Below are positions 1 to 8,457 of a DNA stretch of 64,000 nt, one piece after another; the stretch's first letter is position 1, and every line of letters starts with the position of its first letter. The position numbers and the translations under genes are program-made. This DNA comes from Streptomyces ortus. Its GTDB lineage: Bacteria; Actinomycetota; Actinomycetes; Streptomycetales; Streptomycetaceae. The stretch spans positions 1,376,361-1,440,360 of the forward strand of contig NZ_JAIFZO010000002.1 of NCBI RefSeq assembly GCF_026341275.1, given 5' to 3'. The notes below the pieces were generated by a model that saw only the letters and a program-made list of their open reading frames with translations, did not search any database and was not told the origin of the DNA.

Positions 1-1
1 C

Positions 2-247
2 GTCGTGCTCATCCATCACACCGGCTGCGGCCTGGAGTCCCTCACCGAGGAGTTCCGCCACGACCTGGAGATGGAGGTCGGCCAGCGCCCGGCATGGGCG
101 GTCGAGGCGTTCCGCGACGTCGAACAGGACGTACGGCAGTCCATGCAGCGCGTGCGGACCTCCCCGTTCCTTCTGCACTCCGACGACGTACGTGGTTTCG
201 TGTTCGACGTGAAGACGGGTCTCCTGAGTGAGATAGACCCCACCTGA
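2..247 (+). CDS. beta-carbonic anhydrase, C-terminal part (truncated by the window edge)
   Basis: The reading frame is open from the left edge and ends at a TGA at 245-247, so only about the last 81 residues are visible. It starts with an HHTGCG motif, which resembles the His-x-x-Cys zinc-ligand motif of beta-class carbonic anhydrases, and continues with a helical tail ending in SEIDPT, like the small single-domain actinobacterial enzymes. The family interconverts CO2 and bicarbonate in the cytoplasm. The N-terminal half with the other zinc ligands lies outside the window, so activity cannot be judged. Nothing ties it to the downstream MoxR operon, which begins after a gap of about 200 bp. 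Confidence 0.75.
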   Translation, partial: VVLIHHTGCGLESLTEEFRHDLEMEVGQRPAWAVEAFRDVEQDVRQSMQRVRTSPFLLHSDDVRGFVFDVKTGLLSEIDPT

Positions 248-297
248 CGCAGGTTGGGCCCGGCCATAGAACGCAAGACCCGACATATCACGGCCAG

Positions 298-306
298 TTA
301 TCCACA
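298..306 (+). other. single DnaA-box-like 9-mer
   Basis: TTATCCACA, an exact match to the E. coli DnaA box; Streptomyces origins prefer TTGTCCACA. It stands alone in the gap upstream of the MoxR gene, so it is not an origin. It may be chance or a DnaA-sensitive promoter element. Confidence 0.25.
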
Positions 307-451
307 GGCGGATGACACGAACCGGTAACGGCAACAAGAATGCGTGTGTGGCGTCGCGCGGAACTTTTCACGCGTGGCGTCCGTGTTCGGGGTGGGCCGG
401 TCCGCATCGCAGCGTGTCGGCCCGGAGAAAGAACGGGCCGAGGAGGGCCGG

Positions 452-1489
452 GTGACGACCTATGACGATCGAGCGAGCCTTACAGATCTGACCGCCACTG
501 TGGAGAGAGTCCGCAGTTCGGTGGAGGAAGTGATCGAGGGCAAGCCTGAGGTCGTACGGCTTTCGCTGACCGTGCTGCTCGCCGAGGGACATCTGCTCAT
601 CGAGGATGTCCCCGGCGTGGGCAAGACCATGCTGGCCAAGGCACTGGCGCGGTCCATCGACTGCTCGGTGCGACGTATTCAGTTCACGCCAGACCTGCTG
701 CCCTCGGACATCACGGGGGTGTCCATCTGGGACCAGCAGAGCAGGGAGTTCGAGTTCAAACCGGGGGCGATCTTCGCGCAGATCGTGATCGGCGACGAGA
801 TCAACCGCGCGTCGCCCAAGACGCAGTCGGCGCTCCTGGAGTCCATGGAGGAGCGCCAGGTCACCATCGACGGGCACACCTACGAGCTGCCCGGCCCCTT
901 CATGGTGGTGGCCACGCAGAACCCGGTCGAGATGGAGGGCACCTATCCGCTGCCGGAGGCGCAGCGGGACCGTTTCATGGCCCGGGTCTCCATCGGCTAT
1001 CCCAGCGCGGAGGCCGAGCTGCAGATGCTCGACATCCACGGCGGGGCCTCGCCGCTGGACGACCTGCAGCCGGTGGCGCACGCGCACGAGATCGTGAAGC
1101 TCATCGACGCGGTCCGCACGGTGCACGTCGCCGACTCGGTCCGCCGGTACGCGGTCGACCTGGTCGGCGCCACCCGCAACCACCCGGACCTGAGACTCGG
1201 CGCCTCGCCGCGCGCCACACTGCACCTGTTGCGCGCCGCGAAGGCGTCCGCCGCTCTCAGCGGCCGGGACTACGCGCTGCCGGACGACGTCCAGGCCCTC
1301 GCCGTGGCGGTCCTGGCGCACCGGCTGCTGCCCACCGCCCAGGCCCAGTTGAACCGTCGTACGGCCGAGCAGGTCGTCCTGGAGATCCTCCAGCGCACGG
1401 CCGTGCCCGCGGCGCCCCAGCCGCCGGGCAATCCGGTGATCGGCCGCGGCGCGTCCGCCCTGGGCCAGCAGCCGCCCCGGAGGCTGTGA
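452..1489 (+). CDS. MoxR-family AAA+ ATPase
   Basis: A cytoplasmic chaperone-like ATPase of 345 residues. MoxR proteins are thought to remodel or load cofactors on VWA/DUF58 partners. Walker A (PGVGKT) lies near residues 54-59, Walker B (VIGDE) near 112-116, and a QNP sensor-1 stretch plus a C-terminal AAA lid follow. I chose GTG at 452 because GAGGAG precedes it at a good distance and homologs begin MTTYDDRASL; an in-frame ATG-proximal extension to 344 exists but has no ribosome-binding site. The stop overlaps the start of the DUF58 gene (TGATG), and TgpA follows. MoxR / DUF58 / transglutaminase is a widespread conserved operon, probably acting at the cell envelope. Confidence 0.93.
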   Translation: MTTYDDRASLTDLTATVERVRSSVEEVIEGKPEVVRLSLTVLLAEGHLLIEDVPGVGKTMLAKALARSIDCSVRRIQFTPDLLPSDITGVSIWDQQSREFEFKPGAIFAQIVIGDEINRASPKTQSALLESMEERQVTIDGHTYELPGPFMVVATQNPVEMEGTYPLPEAQRDRFMARVSIGYPSAEAELQMLDIHGGASPLDDLQPVAHAHEIVKLIDAVRTVHVADSVRRYAVDLVGATRNHPDLRLGASPRATLHLLRAAKASAALSGRDYALPDDVQALAVAVLAHRLLPTAQAQLNRRTAEQVVLEILQRTAVPAAPQPPGNPVIGRGASALGQQPPRRL

Positions 1490-2841
1490 TGACCACCGGG
1501 GGGATGCCCGCAGCCACGGCCGAGGAGGACAAGGGGGGACTGCGCACGGCTCTCGCCGGGCTCACCACGCGCGGGCGGTCGTTCCTGGCCGCCGGCATCG
1601 CGGCGGCCGTCTGCGCGTACGTCCTGGGGCAGAGCGATCTGCTCCGGGTGGGGCTCCTGCTCGCCGTGCTGCCGCTGGTCTGCACGGCCGTGCTGTACCG
1701 CACGCGCTACCGGGTCGCCGGCAGCCGCCGGCTCTCCCCCGCGCGGGTGCCGGCGGGTTCCGAGGCACGGGTCCATCTGCGGATGGACAACGTCTCGCGG
1801 CTGCCCACCGGACTGCTGATGCTCCAGGACCGGGTGCCGTACGTGCTGGGGCCCCGGCCCCGGTTCGTCCTGGACCGGGTCGAGGCGCTCGGCCGGCGCG
1901 AGGTGTCGTACCGCGTGCGTTCGGACCTGCGCGGGCGCTACCCGCTGGGCCCGTTGCAACTGCGGCTCAGCGACCCCTTCGGCATGTGCGAGCTGACCCG
2001 TTCCTTCTCGACCTACGACACCCTCACCGTCGTCCCGCGCGTGGAGGCCCTGCCGCCGGTCCGGCTGACCGGTGAGGCGAAGGGGTACGGGGACGGGCGG
2101 CATCGCTCGCTCGCGCTGGCGGGCGAGGACGACGTGATCCCGCGCGGGTACCGCTACGGCGACGACCTGCGCCGGGTCCACTGGCGGCTGACCGCCCGCT
2201 ACGGCGAGCTGATGGTGCGCCGCGAGGAGCAGCCGCAGCGGTCCCGCTGCACGGTGCTCCTCGACACCCGGGGCATCGCCTTCGACGGCGCGGGCCCGGA
2301 CTCGGCCTTCGAGTGGGCCGTCTCGGGCGCCGCGTCGACGCTGGTGCACATGCTCGAACGGGGCTTCTCGGTGCGCCTGTTGACCGACACCGGCACCTCG
2401 GTGCCCGGCGAGGGCGCCGACGGGTTCGCCGGGGCCAGCCAGGAGTCGGCGGACGCGGCGGGGCTCATGATGGACACCCTGGCGGTGATCGACCACTCCG
2501 ACGGTACGGGCCTGTCCCGGGCGTACGAGGTGCTGCGCGGTGGCAACGAGGGACTGCTGGTGGCCTTCCTCGGCGACCTGGACGAGGAACAGGCGTCGGT
2601 GCTCGCGAAGATGCGCCAGCGCAGCGGCGGGGCGATCGCCTTCCTGCTGGACAGCGGGGCATGGGTGCGGGGCGCCCCCGACGAACAGGGCGAGGAGCGG
2701 CTTCGGATGCTGCGTGAGGCGGGCTGGACCGCTGTGGCCGTCCCACCGGGCGTGAGCCTGGCCGACCTGTGGCGGGAGGCGGACCGGCAGCGCATCGGAG
2801 TCGCGTCCACGGGCAGCACGGCAGGAGGCGGTGACTCATGA
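1489..2841 (+). CDS. DUF58 domain protein
   Basis: A 450-residue protein with two hydrophobic segments near residues 30-70. The cytoplasmic part carries the DUF58 core (RGYRYGDDLRRVHW and following, about residues 220-245) and a VWA-like fold with the VLLDTRG strand. The DUF58 family is the usual partner of MoxR ATPases; its biochemical role is unknown. The ATG at 1489 overlaps the MoxR stop by one base (a GTG lies one codon earlier), and its own stop overlaps the TgpA start by four bases (ATGA), so the three genes are translationally coupled. Confidence 0.9.
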   Translation: MTTGGMPAATAEEDKGGLRTALAGLTTRGRSFLAAGIAAAVCAYVLGQSDLLRVGLLLAVLPLVCTAVLYRTRYRVAGSRRLSPARVPAGSEARVHLRMDNVSRLPTGLLMLQDRVPYVLGPRPRFVLDRVEALGRREVSYRVRSDLRGRYPLGPLQLRLSDPFGMCELTRSFSTYDTLTVVPRVEALPPVRLTGEAKGYGDGRHRSLALAGEDDVIPRGYRYGDDLRRVHWRLTARYGELMVRREEQPQRSRCTVLLDTRGIAFDGAGPDSAFEWAVSGAASTLVHMLERGFSVRLLTDTGTSVPGEGADGFAGASQESADAAGLMMDTLAVIDHSDGTGLSRAYEVLRGGNEGLLVAFLGDLDEEQASVLAKMRQRSGGAIAFLLDSGAWVRGAPDEQGEERLRMLREAGWTAVAVPPGVSLADLWREADRQRIGVASTGSTAGGGDS

Positions 2842-5345
2842 GCGGGCGCGCGCGTCTGGCGCTGTGCGCCGCAGCGGCGACCCTGATGGCGTCCTGCGCC
2901 CTGCTGCCGCTGGTCGATCCGGCGACCTGGTTCCTCCAGGCGGCGTTCCTCGTCGCGGTGCAGACCGCGGTGGGCGCGGCGGCCCGGCGGGTGCCGCTGG
3001 CACGGCCGCTGACGATCGCGGTGCAGGCGTTGGTGACCCTGATGCTGCTGACGCTGTCGTTCGCCCGGGAGCATGCCGTCGCCGGGCTGCTGCCCGGCCC
3101 CGACGTCTTCCGTTACTTCGGTGAGCTGCTGCAGGCGGGCGCGGACGACGTCAGCAGGTACTCGATCCCGGCGCCGCTCTCGGACGGCATCCGTCTGATG
3201 ATGGTCGGCGGGGTCGTGGTGATCGGACTCGCGGTGGACGCGCTCGCGGTGACGTTCCGCAGCGCCGCCCCCGCCGGACTGCCGCTGCTCGCGCTGTACT
3301 CCGTCGCCGCGGGTCTCGCGGACGGCGGCGCCGGATGGATCTGGTTCCTGCTGGCGGCCACCGGTTTCCTGGTGCTGCTGCTGGCCGAAGGACGTGACCG
3401 GCTCTCCCAGTGGGGGCGCGTCTTCGGCGGCGGGCCCCGTACACCCGGCGGAGATCCCTCGGGCAGCCCGACCGCGCCGGTCCGTACGGGACGGCGCATC
3501 GGCGCCGTCGCGCTCGGGGTCGCGCTGGTCGTTCCGCTCGCCCTGCCCGCGCTCGACGGCGGGCTGCTGGACGCCGCCCGCACGGGGGTCGCCGCGGGTT
3601 CCGGCGGGGGCAACACGATCTCCGCGGTGAACCCGCTGGTCTCGCTCAGCGACAGCCTGAACGTGGACGAGGACCGCGAGGTCATGTCCTACCGCACCAA
3701 CTCGGAGGAGACGCAGAACCTCTATCTGCGGATCGTCTCGCTCGACGAGTTCGACGGCACGGCGTGGAAACCGGCCAAGCGTCATGTCGAGGACGTGCCG
3801 GGGACGTTCCCGACACCGCCAGGACTCAGTGACGACGTCCGGCGCACCGAGGTGGAGACGAGGATCTCGGCGGCCGACTGGTACGCGCAGGACTGGCTGC
3901 CGCTGCCCTACCCGGCCAGCCAGGTGGGGATCAACGGCAAGTGGCGGTTCGAGCCCGTGGGCCGCACGCTCGTCGGCGACCACGGCCAGACGACCCGCGG
4001 CCAGGAGTACACGGTCAAGAGCCTGATCGTGCAGCCGACCGCGGACCAGCTCGCGAACGCGCCCGAGGCGCCGGAGGTGCTGAAGCGCGAGTTCACCAGG
4101 GTGCCGAACTCACTGCCGCAGGTGGTGGCCGCGACGGCACGGAAGATCACGGCGAACTCGGCCAACGACTACGAGCGCGCGGTGAAGCTGCAGGACTGGT
4201 TCGCCCTGGAGGGCGGCTTCACGTACGACACGGAGGTGAAGGTCGGTAGCGGGTCCCAGGCGATAGCGCGCTTCCTCAGGGACAAGGAGGGCTTCTGCGT
4301 CCACTTCTCGTTCGCGATGGCCTCCATGGCCCGCACGCTGGGCATCCCGGCCCGGGTCGCGGTGGGCTTCACGCCTGGTTCGCCCAAGTCGGACGGCACG
4401 ATGTCGGTGGGGTTGCGGGACGCGCACGCCTGGCCCGAGCTGTACTTCGAGGGTGTGGGCTGGACCCGCTTCGAGCCGACCCCGAACCGTGGCTCGGTTC
4501 CCGAGTACACGCGTACGGAGACGCCCGGCGCGGCCGTCCCCGACCCGGACGCGCCGTCGCGTTCCTCGTCCACGGCTCCCTCCGCCGCCCCGTCGGGCAG
4601 CGAGGAGTGCACGGCGGCCGAGAAGAAGCTGGAGCAGCCCTGCACGAGCGAGTCCCCGCAGGCGGCGTTCGGCGCGACCAACGACGATCCACCGTGGTGG
4701 CTGTCCCTGCTCCTGTGGCTCGCGGGCGGACTCGCCGTGGGCACGCTGCCGCTGCTGCCGATGCTGTGGCGGATGCGGACGCGGTCGGTGCGGCTCGGTT
4801 CGCACAGCTGGACCGGGTCGGACACCGGAGCCGCGGCGTCGGCGTCCGGGCAGGAGGCCGACGGCGACACGACGCGGGATCTCCGGCTCGAGTCGCACGG
4901 CCGGGCCGAGGCACGCACCGCGGCGATCGCGCTGGAGGCCTGGCAGGAGGTCAGTGACACGGCGTGGGACTTCGGTATCCCTCCCGACGATTCGCAGACG
5001 CCGCGCAAGGCGGCGGCGCGGATCGTCCGCGTCGGGCAGCTGGAGCCGGAGGCAGCGGCCTCCGTGCACCGGGTCGCCGACGCGGTGGAGCAGGTCCTGT
5101 ACGCGCCGAGTCCCCGGCCGGCCCCCGGGCTGGGCGCCGATGTCCGCCGGATGACCCAGGGTCTGCGAGCCAACGCCGGCCGCGGTACGCGCCTGCGCGC
5201 ACTGCTCGCACCGCGCTCGTCCGTCCGGGTGGTGTGGGCGGCTGCCGAGAGGTGGCACGCGCTGAAGTACCGCACCGCGACGCGCTGGGCAGCGCTGGTC
5301 CGGCGCGCGCGCCCGTCGGAACAGAGCGGCGGCGCGGGCGGCTGA
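2838..5345 (+). CDS. TgpA-type transglutaminase-like membrane protein (DUF3488 / transglutaminase core / DUF4129)
   Basis: An 835-residue protein. Several N-terminal membrane helices occupy about residues 5-235. An extracytoplasmic transglutaminase-like domain carries the catalytic Cys near 487 (EGFCVHFSFA) and His near 530 (DAHAWPE). The third triad position falls in RFEPTP, so Glu stands where many family members have Asp. A further helix near 615-640 is followed by a C-terminal DUF4129-like cytoplasmic segment. This is the third gene of the MoxR operon. The substrate is unknown; TgpA of Pseudomonas is essential and periplasm-facing. The N-terminal MASCALLPL stretch could look lipobox-like but more likely belongs to the first membrane helix. 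Confidence 0.9.
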   Translation: MSGRARLALCAAAATLMASCALLPLVDPATWFLQAAFLVAVQTAVGAAARRVPLARPLTIAVQALVTLMLLTLSFAREHAVAGLLPGPDVFRYFGELLQAGADDVSRYSIPAPLSDGIRLMMVGGVVVIGLAVDALAVTFRSAAPAGLPLLALYSVAAGLADGGAGWIWFLLAATGFLVLLLAEGRDRLSQWGRVFGGGPRTPGGDPSGSPTAPVRTGRRIGAVALGVALVVPLALPALDGGLLDAARTGVAAGSGGGNTISAVNPLVSLSDSLNVDEDREVMSYRTNSEETQNLYLRIVSLDEFDGTAWKPAKRHVEDVPGTFPTPPGLSDDVRRTEVETRISAADWYAQDWLPLPYPASQVGINGKWRFEPVGRTLVGDHGQTTRGQEYTVKSLIVQPTADQLANAPEAPEVLKREFTRVPNSLPQVVAATARKITANSANDYERAVKLQDWFALEGGFTYDTEVKVGSGSQAIARFLRDKEGFCVHFSFAMASMARTLGIPARVAVGFTPGSPKSDGTMSVGLRDAHAWPELYFEGVGWTRFEPTPNRGSVPEYTRTETPGAAVPDPDAPSRSSSTAPSAAPSGSEECTAAEKKLEQPCTSESPQAAFGATNDDPPWWLSLLLWLAGGLAVGTLPLLPMLWRMRTRSVRLGSHSWTGSDTGAAASASGQEADGDTTRDLRLESHGRAEARTAAIALEAWQEVSDTAWDFGIPPDDSQTPRKAAARIVRVGQLEPEAAASVHRVADAVEQVLYAPSPRPAPGLGADVRRMTQGLRANAGRGTRLRALLAPRSSVRVVWAAAERWHALKYRTATRWAALVRRARPSEQSGGAGG

Positions 5346-5361
5346 CCGGCCGCCGGGCCGA

Positions 5362-5416
5362 GGCAGTGAAGAGGGGGCGCCGATCGTGTCCGGGTCGGCG
5401 CCCCCTCGTCACTGCC
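5362..5416 (+). terminator. terminator of the MoxR-DUF58-TgpA operon
   Basis: Inverted repeat with 20-bp arms (5362-5381 and 5397-5416, one mismatch) and a 15-nt loop, 16 bp after the TgpA stop. No long T run follows, as is usual in Streptomyces. Confidence 0.8.
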
Positions 5417-5539
5417 CGGGTTCGCGGCTTCGCGGCTTCCGGCTTCGCGCCGGGCGGGCTTGAAGCTGCACGGCTTCCGGCCGGGCGCTGGGAGCCGTCC
5501 GTGAACCGTGGCGCCCCTGCTCACTCAGGGCAGGTACGC

Positions 5540-5576
5540 CGAAGGGGCGGCCACCTCAGTGGTGGTCGCCCCTTCG
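5540..5576 (-). terminator. terminator of the DUF3040 gene
   Basis: Arms 5540-5555 and 5561-5576 pair at 15 of 16 positions around a 5-nt loop. It lies just downstream of the minus-strand stop at 5610 and faces the plus-strand operon terminator. Confidence 0.75.
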
Positions 5577-5609
5577 TGTATGCGTCTGTCCGGCCCGGAA
5601 CCCGGTGGG

Positions 5610-6014
5610 TTACTGGCCGCCCTGCTCGTCACGGCGCCGCTGCCAGCGCTGTTCGATGCGGTCCATCATGGAGCGCCGCTGCCGACCCTGACGACGGGCC
5701 TGCGGAGCACCCGGCGCACCCGCCGCGGGCTGTTCACCCGGCTTGGGGGCCTTGCGCCAACCGGTGACGGCGAGCACCGCGCAGCCCAGCATGACGAGAA
5801 AACCCACCACACTGACCCAGATCTGCTGTGCGACCATTCCGGCCATGAGGAGCGCGATACCTACGAGGAAGCCGGCGACCGCCTGGTAGACCCGTCGCCG
5901 GGTGTACGTACGCAGCCCGCTTCCCTCAAGCGCTGTCGCGAACTTGGGATCTTCGGCGTACAGCGCTCGCTCCATCTGCTCGAGCATTCGCTGCTCGTGC
6001 TCCGAGAGCGGCAC
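5610..6014 (-). CDS. DUF3040 membrane protein
   Basis: A 134-residue protein. The amphipathic N terminus MPLSEHEQRMLEQMERAL with following DPKFA is the DUF3040 signature. Two adjacent hydrophobic segments near residues 43-85 come next, then a basic Q/R-rich tail. DUF3040 proteins are small actinobacterial membrane proteins of unknown function, often near division genes; the dcw cluster lies nearby in S. coelicolor, by memory. It is a single gene with its own terminator. Confidence 0.88.
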   Translation of the reverse strand: MPLSEHEQRMLEQMERALYAEDPKFATALEGSGLRTYTRRRVYQAVAGFLVGIALLMAGMVAQQIWVSVVGFLVMLGCAVLAVTGWRKAPKPGEQPAAGAPGAPQARRQGRQRRSMMDRIEQRWQRRRDEQGGQ

Positions 6015-6288
6015 GGCGTCCTCCTCATCGTGCAGTCGCCGGGGCGACCGGGGGTCCCTTCAGGATAGGCAGGGAATCGCCCCCGTGAAACCCGCCCCTC
6101 TGCGCCAATTCGCCAACCGGAACCCGCCATGGCTTTCCGATCCGCTGAGGCGTAGATTCCCCAGCGACCGGCCCGTCATGCCGGACGGTCTCCCCCGATC
6201 ATACGGCTCCGAGGGCCCGATCGGGGGGCCTGTGGCGTACTCCATCTGCCGCCGCGCCCCTGATCAGCGGTGCGACAGGGGTGGCGGC

Positions 6289-7116
6289 TCACCCCTCGGC
6301 CGACTCCTGCGTCTCACCGAGCACATGAAGCTGCGTGGCAACAGCGTGGAAGGCGGCGAGTTCCGCAGCCGCGGTCTCCAGCTTCAGCAGGGCGTCCAGG
6401 GCGCCGGGCTCGGTGTCCACGAGGACCCCGGGGACCAGGTCGGCGAAGACCCGCACGCCGTGTACCGCACCGACGTCCAGGCCCGCGGCCTCGACCAGCG
6501 CGGTGAGCTGGTCGGCCGTGAAGCGGTGCGGCACGGGATCACTCTCGCCCCAGCGGCCGTCCGGGTCACTCAGGGCGTGGCGGGCTTCCGTGAAGTGTCC
6601 GGCGAGGGCCCGCGCGAGCACGGCGCCGCCCAGTCCGGCGGCGAGCAGGCTGAGGACGCCTTCGGGGCGCAGGGCGCCGACGGCGTTGCGCAGGCCTTCG
6701 GCGGGGTCGTCCATGTACTCGAGGACGCCGTGGCACAGCACCGCGTCGTAGCCGCCGCGCTCGACGACGTCGAAGAGGCCGTGCGCGTCGCCCTGGACAC
6801 CCTGGACGCGGTCGGCGACGTCCGCCTCGGCGGCGCGGCGCTCCAGCGCGAACAGCGCGTTCGGGCTGGGGTCCACGACGGTGACGCGGTGGCCGAGCCG
6901 GGCCACGGGCACCGCGAAGTTGCCGCTGCCGCCTCCGGTGTCGAGCACGTCCAGCGACTCCCGGCCCGTGGCCTTGACCCGGCGGTCGAGGGCGTCCTTC
7001 AGAACGTCCCAGACCACGGCGGTACGCAGAGAGGCGCGGGGGCTGGCGGGGCCGGAGCGCGGCGACGCCGGTCGGGGGCGGCGGTGGGAGACGGGTGGGC
7101 GCATCGGGTCCGACAC
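6289..7116 (-). CDS. class I SAM-dependent methyltransferase
   Basis: A 275-residue Rossmann-fold methyltransferase. Motif I is DTGGGSGNFAVPVA (about residues 58-71), with the acidic ribose-binding residue in VTVVDPSP and a post-I GDAHGLFDVV segment. The first 35 residues are Pro/Arg/Ser-rich and probably disordered. GTG at 7116 is preceded by GAGGAG at a good spacing, although ATG four codons in is possible. The substrate cannot be inferred: the fold resembles UbiE/Coq5 and CmoA relatives, but the neighbours give no pathway. Confidence 0.85.
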   Translation of the reverse strand: MSDPMRPPVSHRRPRPASPRSGPASPRASLRTAVVWDVLKDALDRRVKATGRESLDVLDTGGGSGNFAVPVARLGHRVTVVDPSPNALFALERRAAEADVADRVQGVQGDAHGLFDVVERGGYDAVLCHGVLEYMDDPAEGLRNAVGALRPEGVLSLLAAGLGGAVLARALAGHFTEARHALSDPDGRWGESDPVPHRFTADQLTALVEAAGLDVGAVHGVRVFADLVPGVLVDTEPGALDALLKLETAAAELAAFHAVATQLHVLGETQESAEG

Positions 7117-7319
7117 GGCAGTTGACTCCTCGGCGCGGCACCGCCTCGGTACGGCGGAGCGATGGGCATCTCTCCCCCGCCGTGTCCGGCGCCGGGGAGA
7201 TTCAGGCGTCCCAACCCTATTGCCTCACGCCCGCTGCCCGGCCCCCCGTCTCGCGCGGCGGACGAACACCCGCACACCACCCTTGCCACCGCGCCGCCGT
7301 CAGCACGTTCCCCGAAGCC

Positions 7320-7663
7320 GTAGCCCACGCCCGGGCCCCGGCACCGACCCGGATCCCGCCGGTCCGGGTTCGGCGCTAGTCCGGGTCCGGGCCGGTGCCG
7401 GTCCGGTGCCGGTCCGGACGGACCCGGTTCGCGTCCGGTGCCGGGCCGCCCGGTGCCCACCCGGATCCCGCCAGCCCGGGGTCGGCGCTGGTTCGTGTCT
7501 GACGCTGGTCTGGCGCCGGTACCGGTACCGGTGCGGGGTCGGTCCGGTTCGCGTTCCATGCCGGGCCGTGCTCAATGCCGGGCCGCGCTCGAAGCCGGGC
7601 CAGGCTCGATGCCGGGCCGAACCAGGGCCCGGGCCCGGCCGCGGGCCGTGGAGCCCGGCCGTG
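7320..7663. repeat. G/C-rich low-complexity tract with imperfect direct repeats
   Basis: This fills most of the 547-bp gap between the methyltransferase and the HEPN gene. It is built from short units such as GGTGCCGGTCCG and GCCGGGCC. A block around 7346-7380 (CCGGATCCCGCC then GGTTCGGCGCTAGT) recurs about 112 bp later at 7458-7494 with a few changes. Long open frames across it in several phases are composition artefacts. I see no gene or clear terminator. Confidence 0.6.
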
Positions 7664-8257
7664 TCAGCCCGCGTCCGGGACCTCCCGGATCTCCCGGGGG
7701 CCCGGCGCGAGCCGGCCCTCGGGTTCGCTCCGGTTCGCCTGACCGCCCTCCTGCCGTGGCTGCGGCAGGACCGGCTGGAGCACCAGCATGCGCTCCACGA
7801 GGCGGAGGAACATCGCCACGTCACGCAGCAGGTCGTCGGCGTCCCGGATGCTGGCGGCGCCCTGGATGCCGGCCTCCGCGCGGGCCCGCCGACGGGCCCC
7901 CGAGGCGAACAGCACGCTCCACTCGGCGAGTTCGGGCGCTATCTCGGGCAGTACTTCCCAAGCGCTCCGGATCTTGGCCCGGCGCCTCTCGCTGGTCTCG
8001 GGCCGGCCGCGCGCGGCGAGCACGGCCGCGGCGGTGCGCAGGGCAGCCAGGTGCGCCGTCGCGTACCGGTCGTTGGGCATTTCCAGCAGGGCCGCCTCGT
8101 CGAGTCCGGCGCGGGCCTGGGCGAGCAGATCGAGGGCGGCGGGCGGGGCCGTGGCACGGCGGAGCACGGGGTGCACGTCGCTCGCCGGTCCGGTCAGTGA
8201 GGGGGCAGGGCCGGTGGCGCGGCGCCGACGGGCGGCGGCTGCGGAAGAGCTGGCCAT
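7664..8257 (-). CDS. SAV_6107-like HEPN domain protein
   Basis: A 197-residue, mostly helical protein. It carries an RYATAH stretch (Arg-x4-His), the motif that forms the metal-independent RNase site in active HEPN proteins. I placed the ATG at 8257 because GGAGG lies 6-10 bases upstream; an upstream GTG would add ten residues without support. The C-terminal 35 residues are Pro/Arg/Glu-rich. HEPN proteins often pair with a nucleotidyltransferase in toxin-antitoxin modules, but no such partner is adjacent, so the role is open. It is divergent from the ABC/YhgE operon. Confidence 0.8.
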   Translation of the reverse strand: MASSSAAAARRRRATGPAPSLTGPASDVHPVLRRATAPPAALDLLAQARAGLDEAALLEMPNDRYATAHLAALRTAAAVLAARGRPETSERRRAKIRSAWEVLPEIAPELAEWSVLFASGARRRARAEAGIQGAASIRDADDLLRDVAMFLRLVERMLVLQPVLPQPRQEGGQANRSEPEGRLAPGPREIREVPDAG

Positions 8258-8385
8258 GACGAACCTCCTGTCGTCGTGTGACGGCACACCCCCGACGGGA
8301 GATGCCGTATGTGCCTATCGTGCGGTATGCCACTGACAATCCGTTCTGACCTGCGCTTTTGCTTCGTTCAAAGGTTCGGAGTAGC

Positions 8386-8411
8386 TTTTGCACTGACCAG
8401 TCAGTTCAAAA
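8386..8411. promoter_or_regulatory. palindromic operator, probably for the downstream TetR-family regulator
   Basis: A 26-bp near-perfect palindrome (11 of 13 pairs) with core ACTGACCAGTCAGT and flanking TTTTG / CAAAA. It lies 47 bp before the ABC ATPase gene, in the divergent gap. Size and symmetry fit a TetR-family operator, and a TetR gene is the last member of the operon, so autoregulation is likely. Confidence 0.65.
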
Positions 8412-8457
8412 ACTTCGTCATTCAACCGGCACGGCAGCCGGCTGAAGGGCCCGGAAG

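Noticed and set aside
298..306. DnaA box suggesting a replication origin
   Set aside because: Only one box is present and no cluster or AT-rich unwinding region is nearby.
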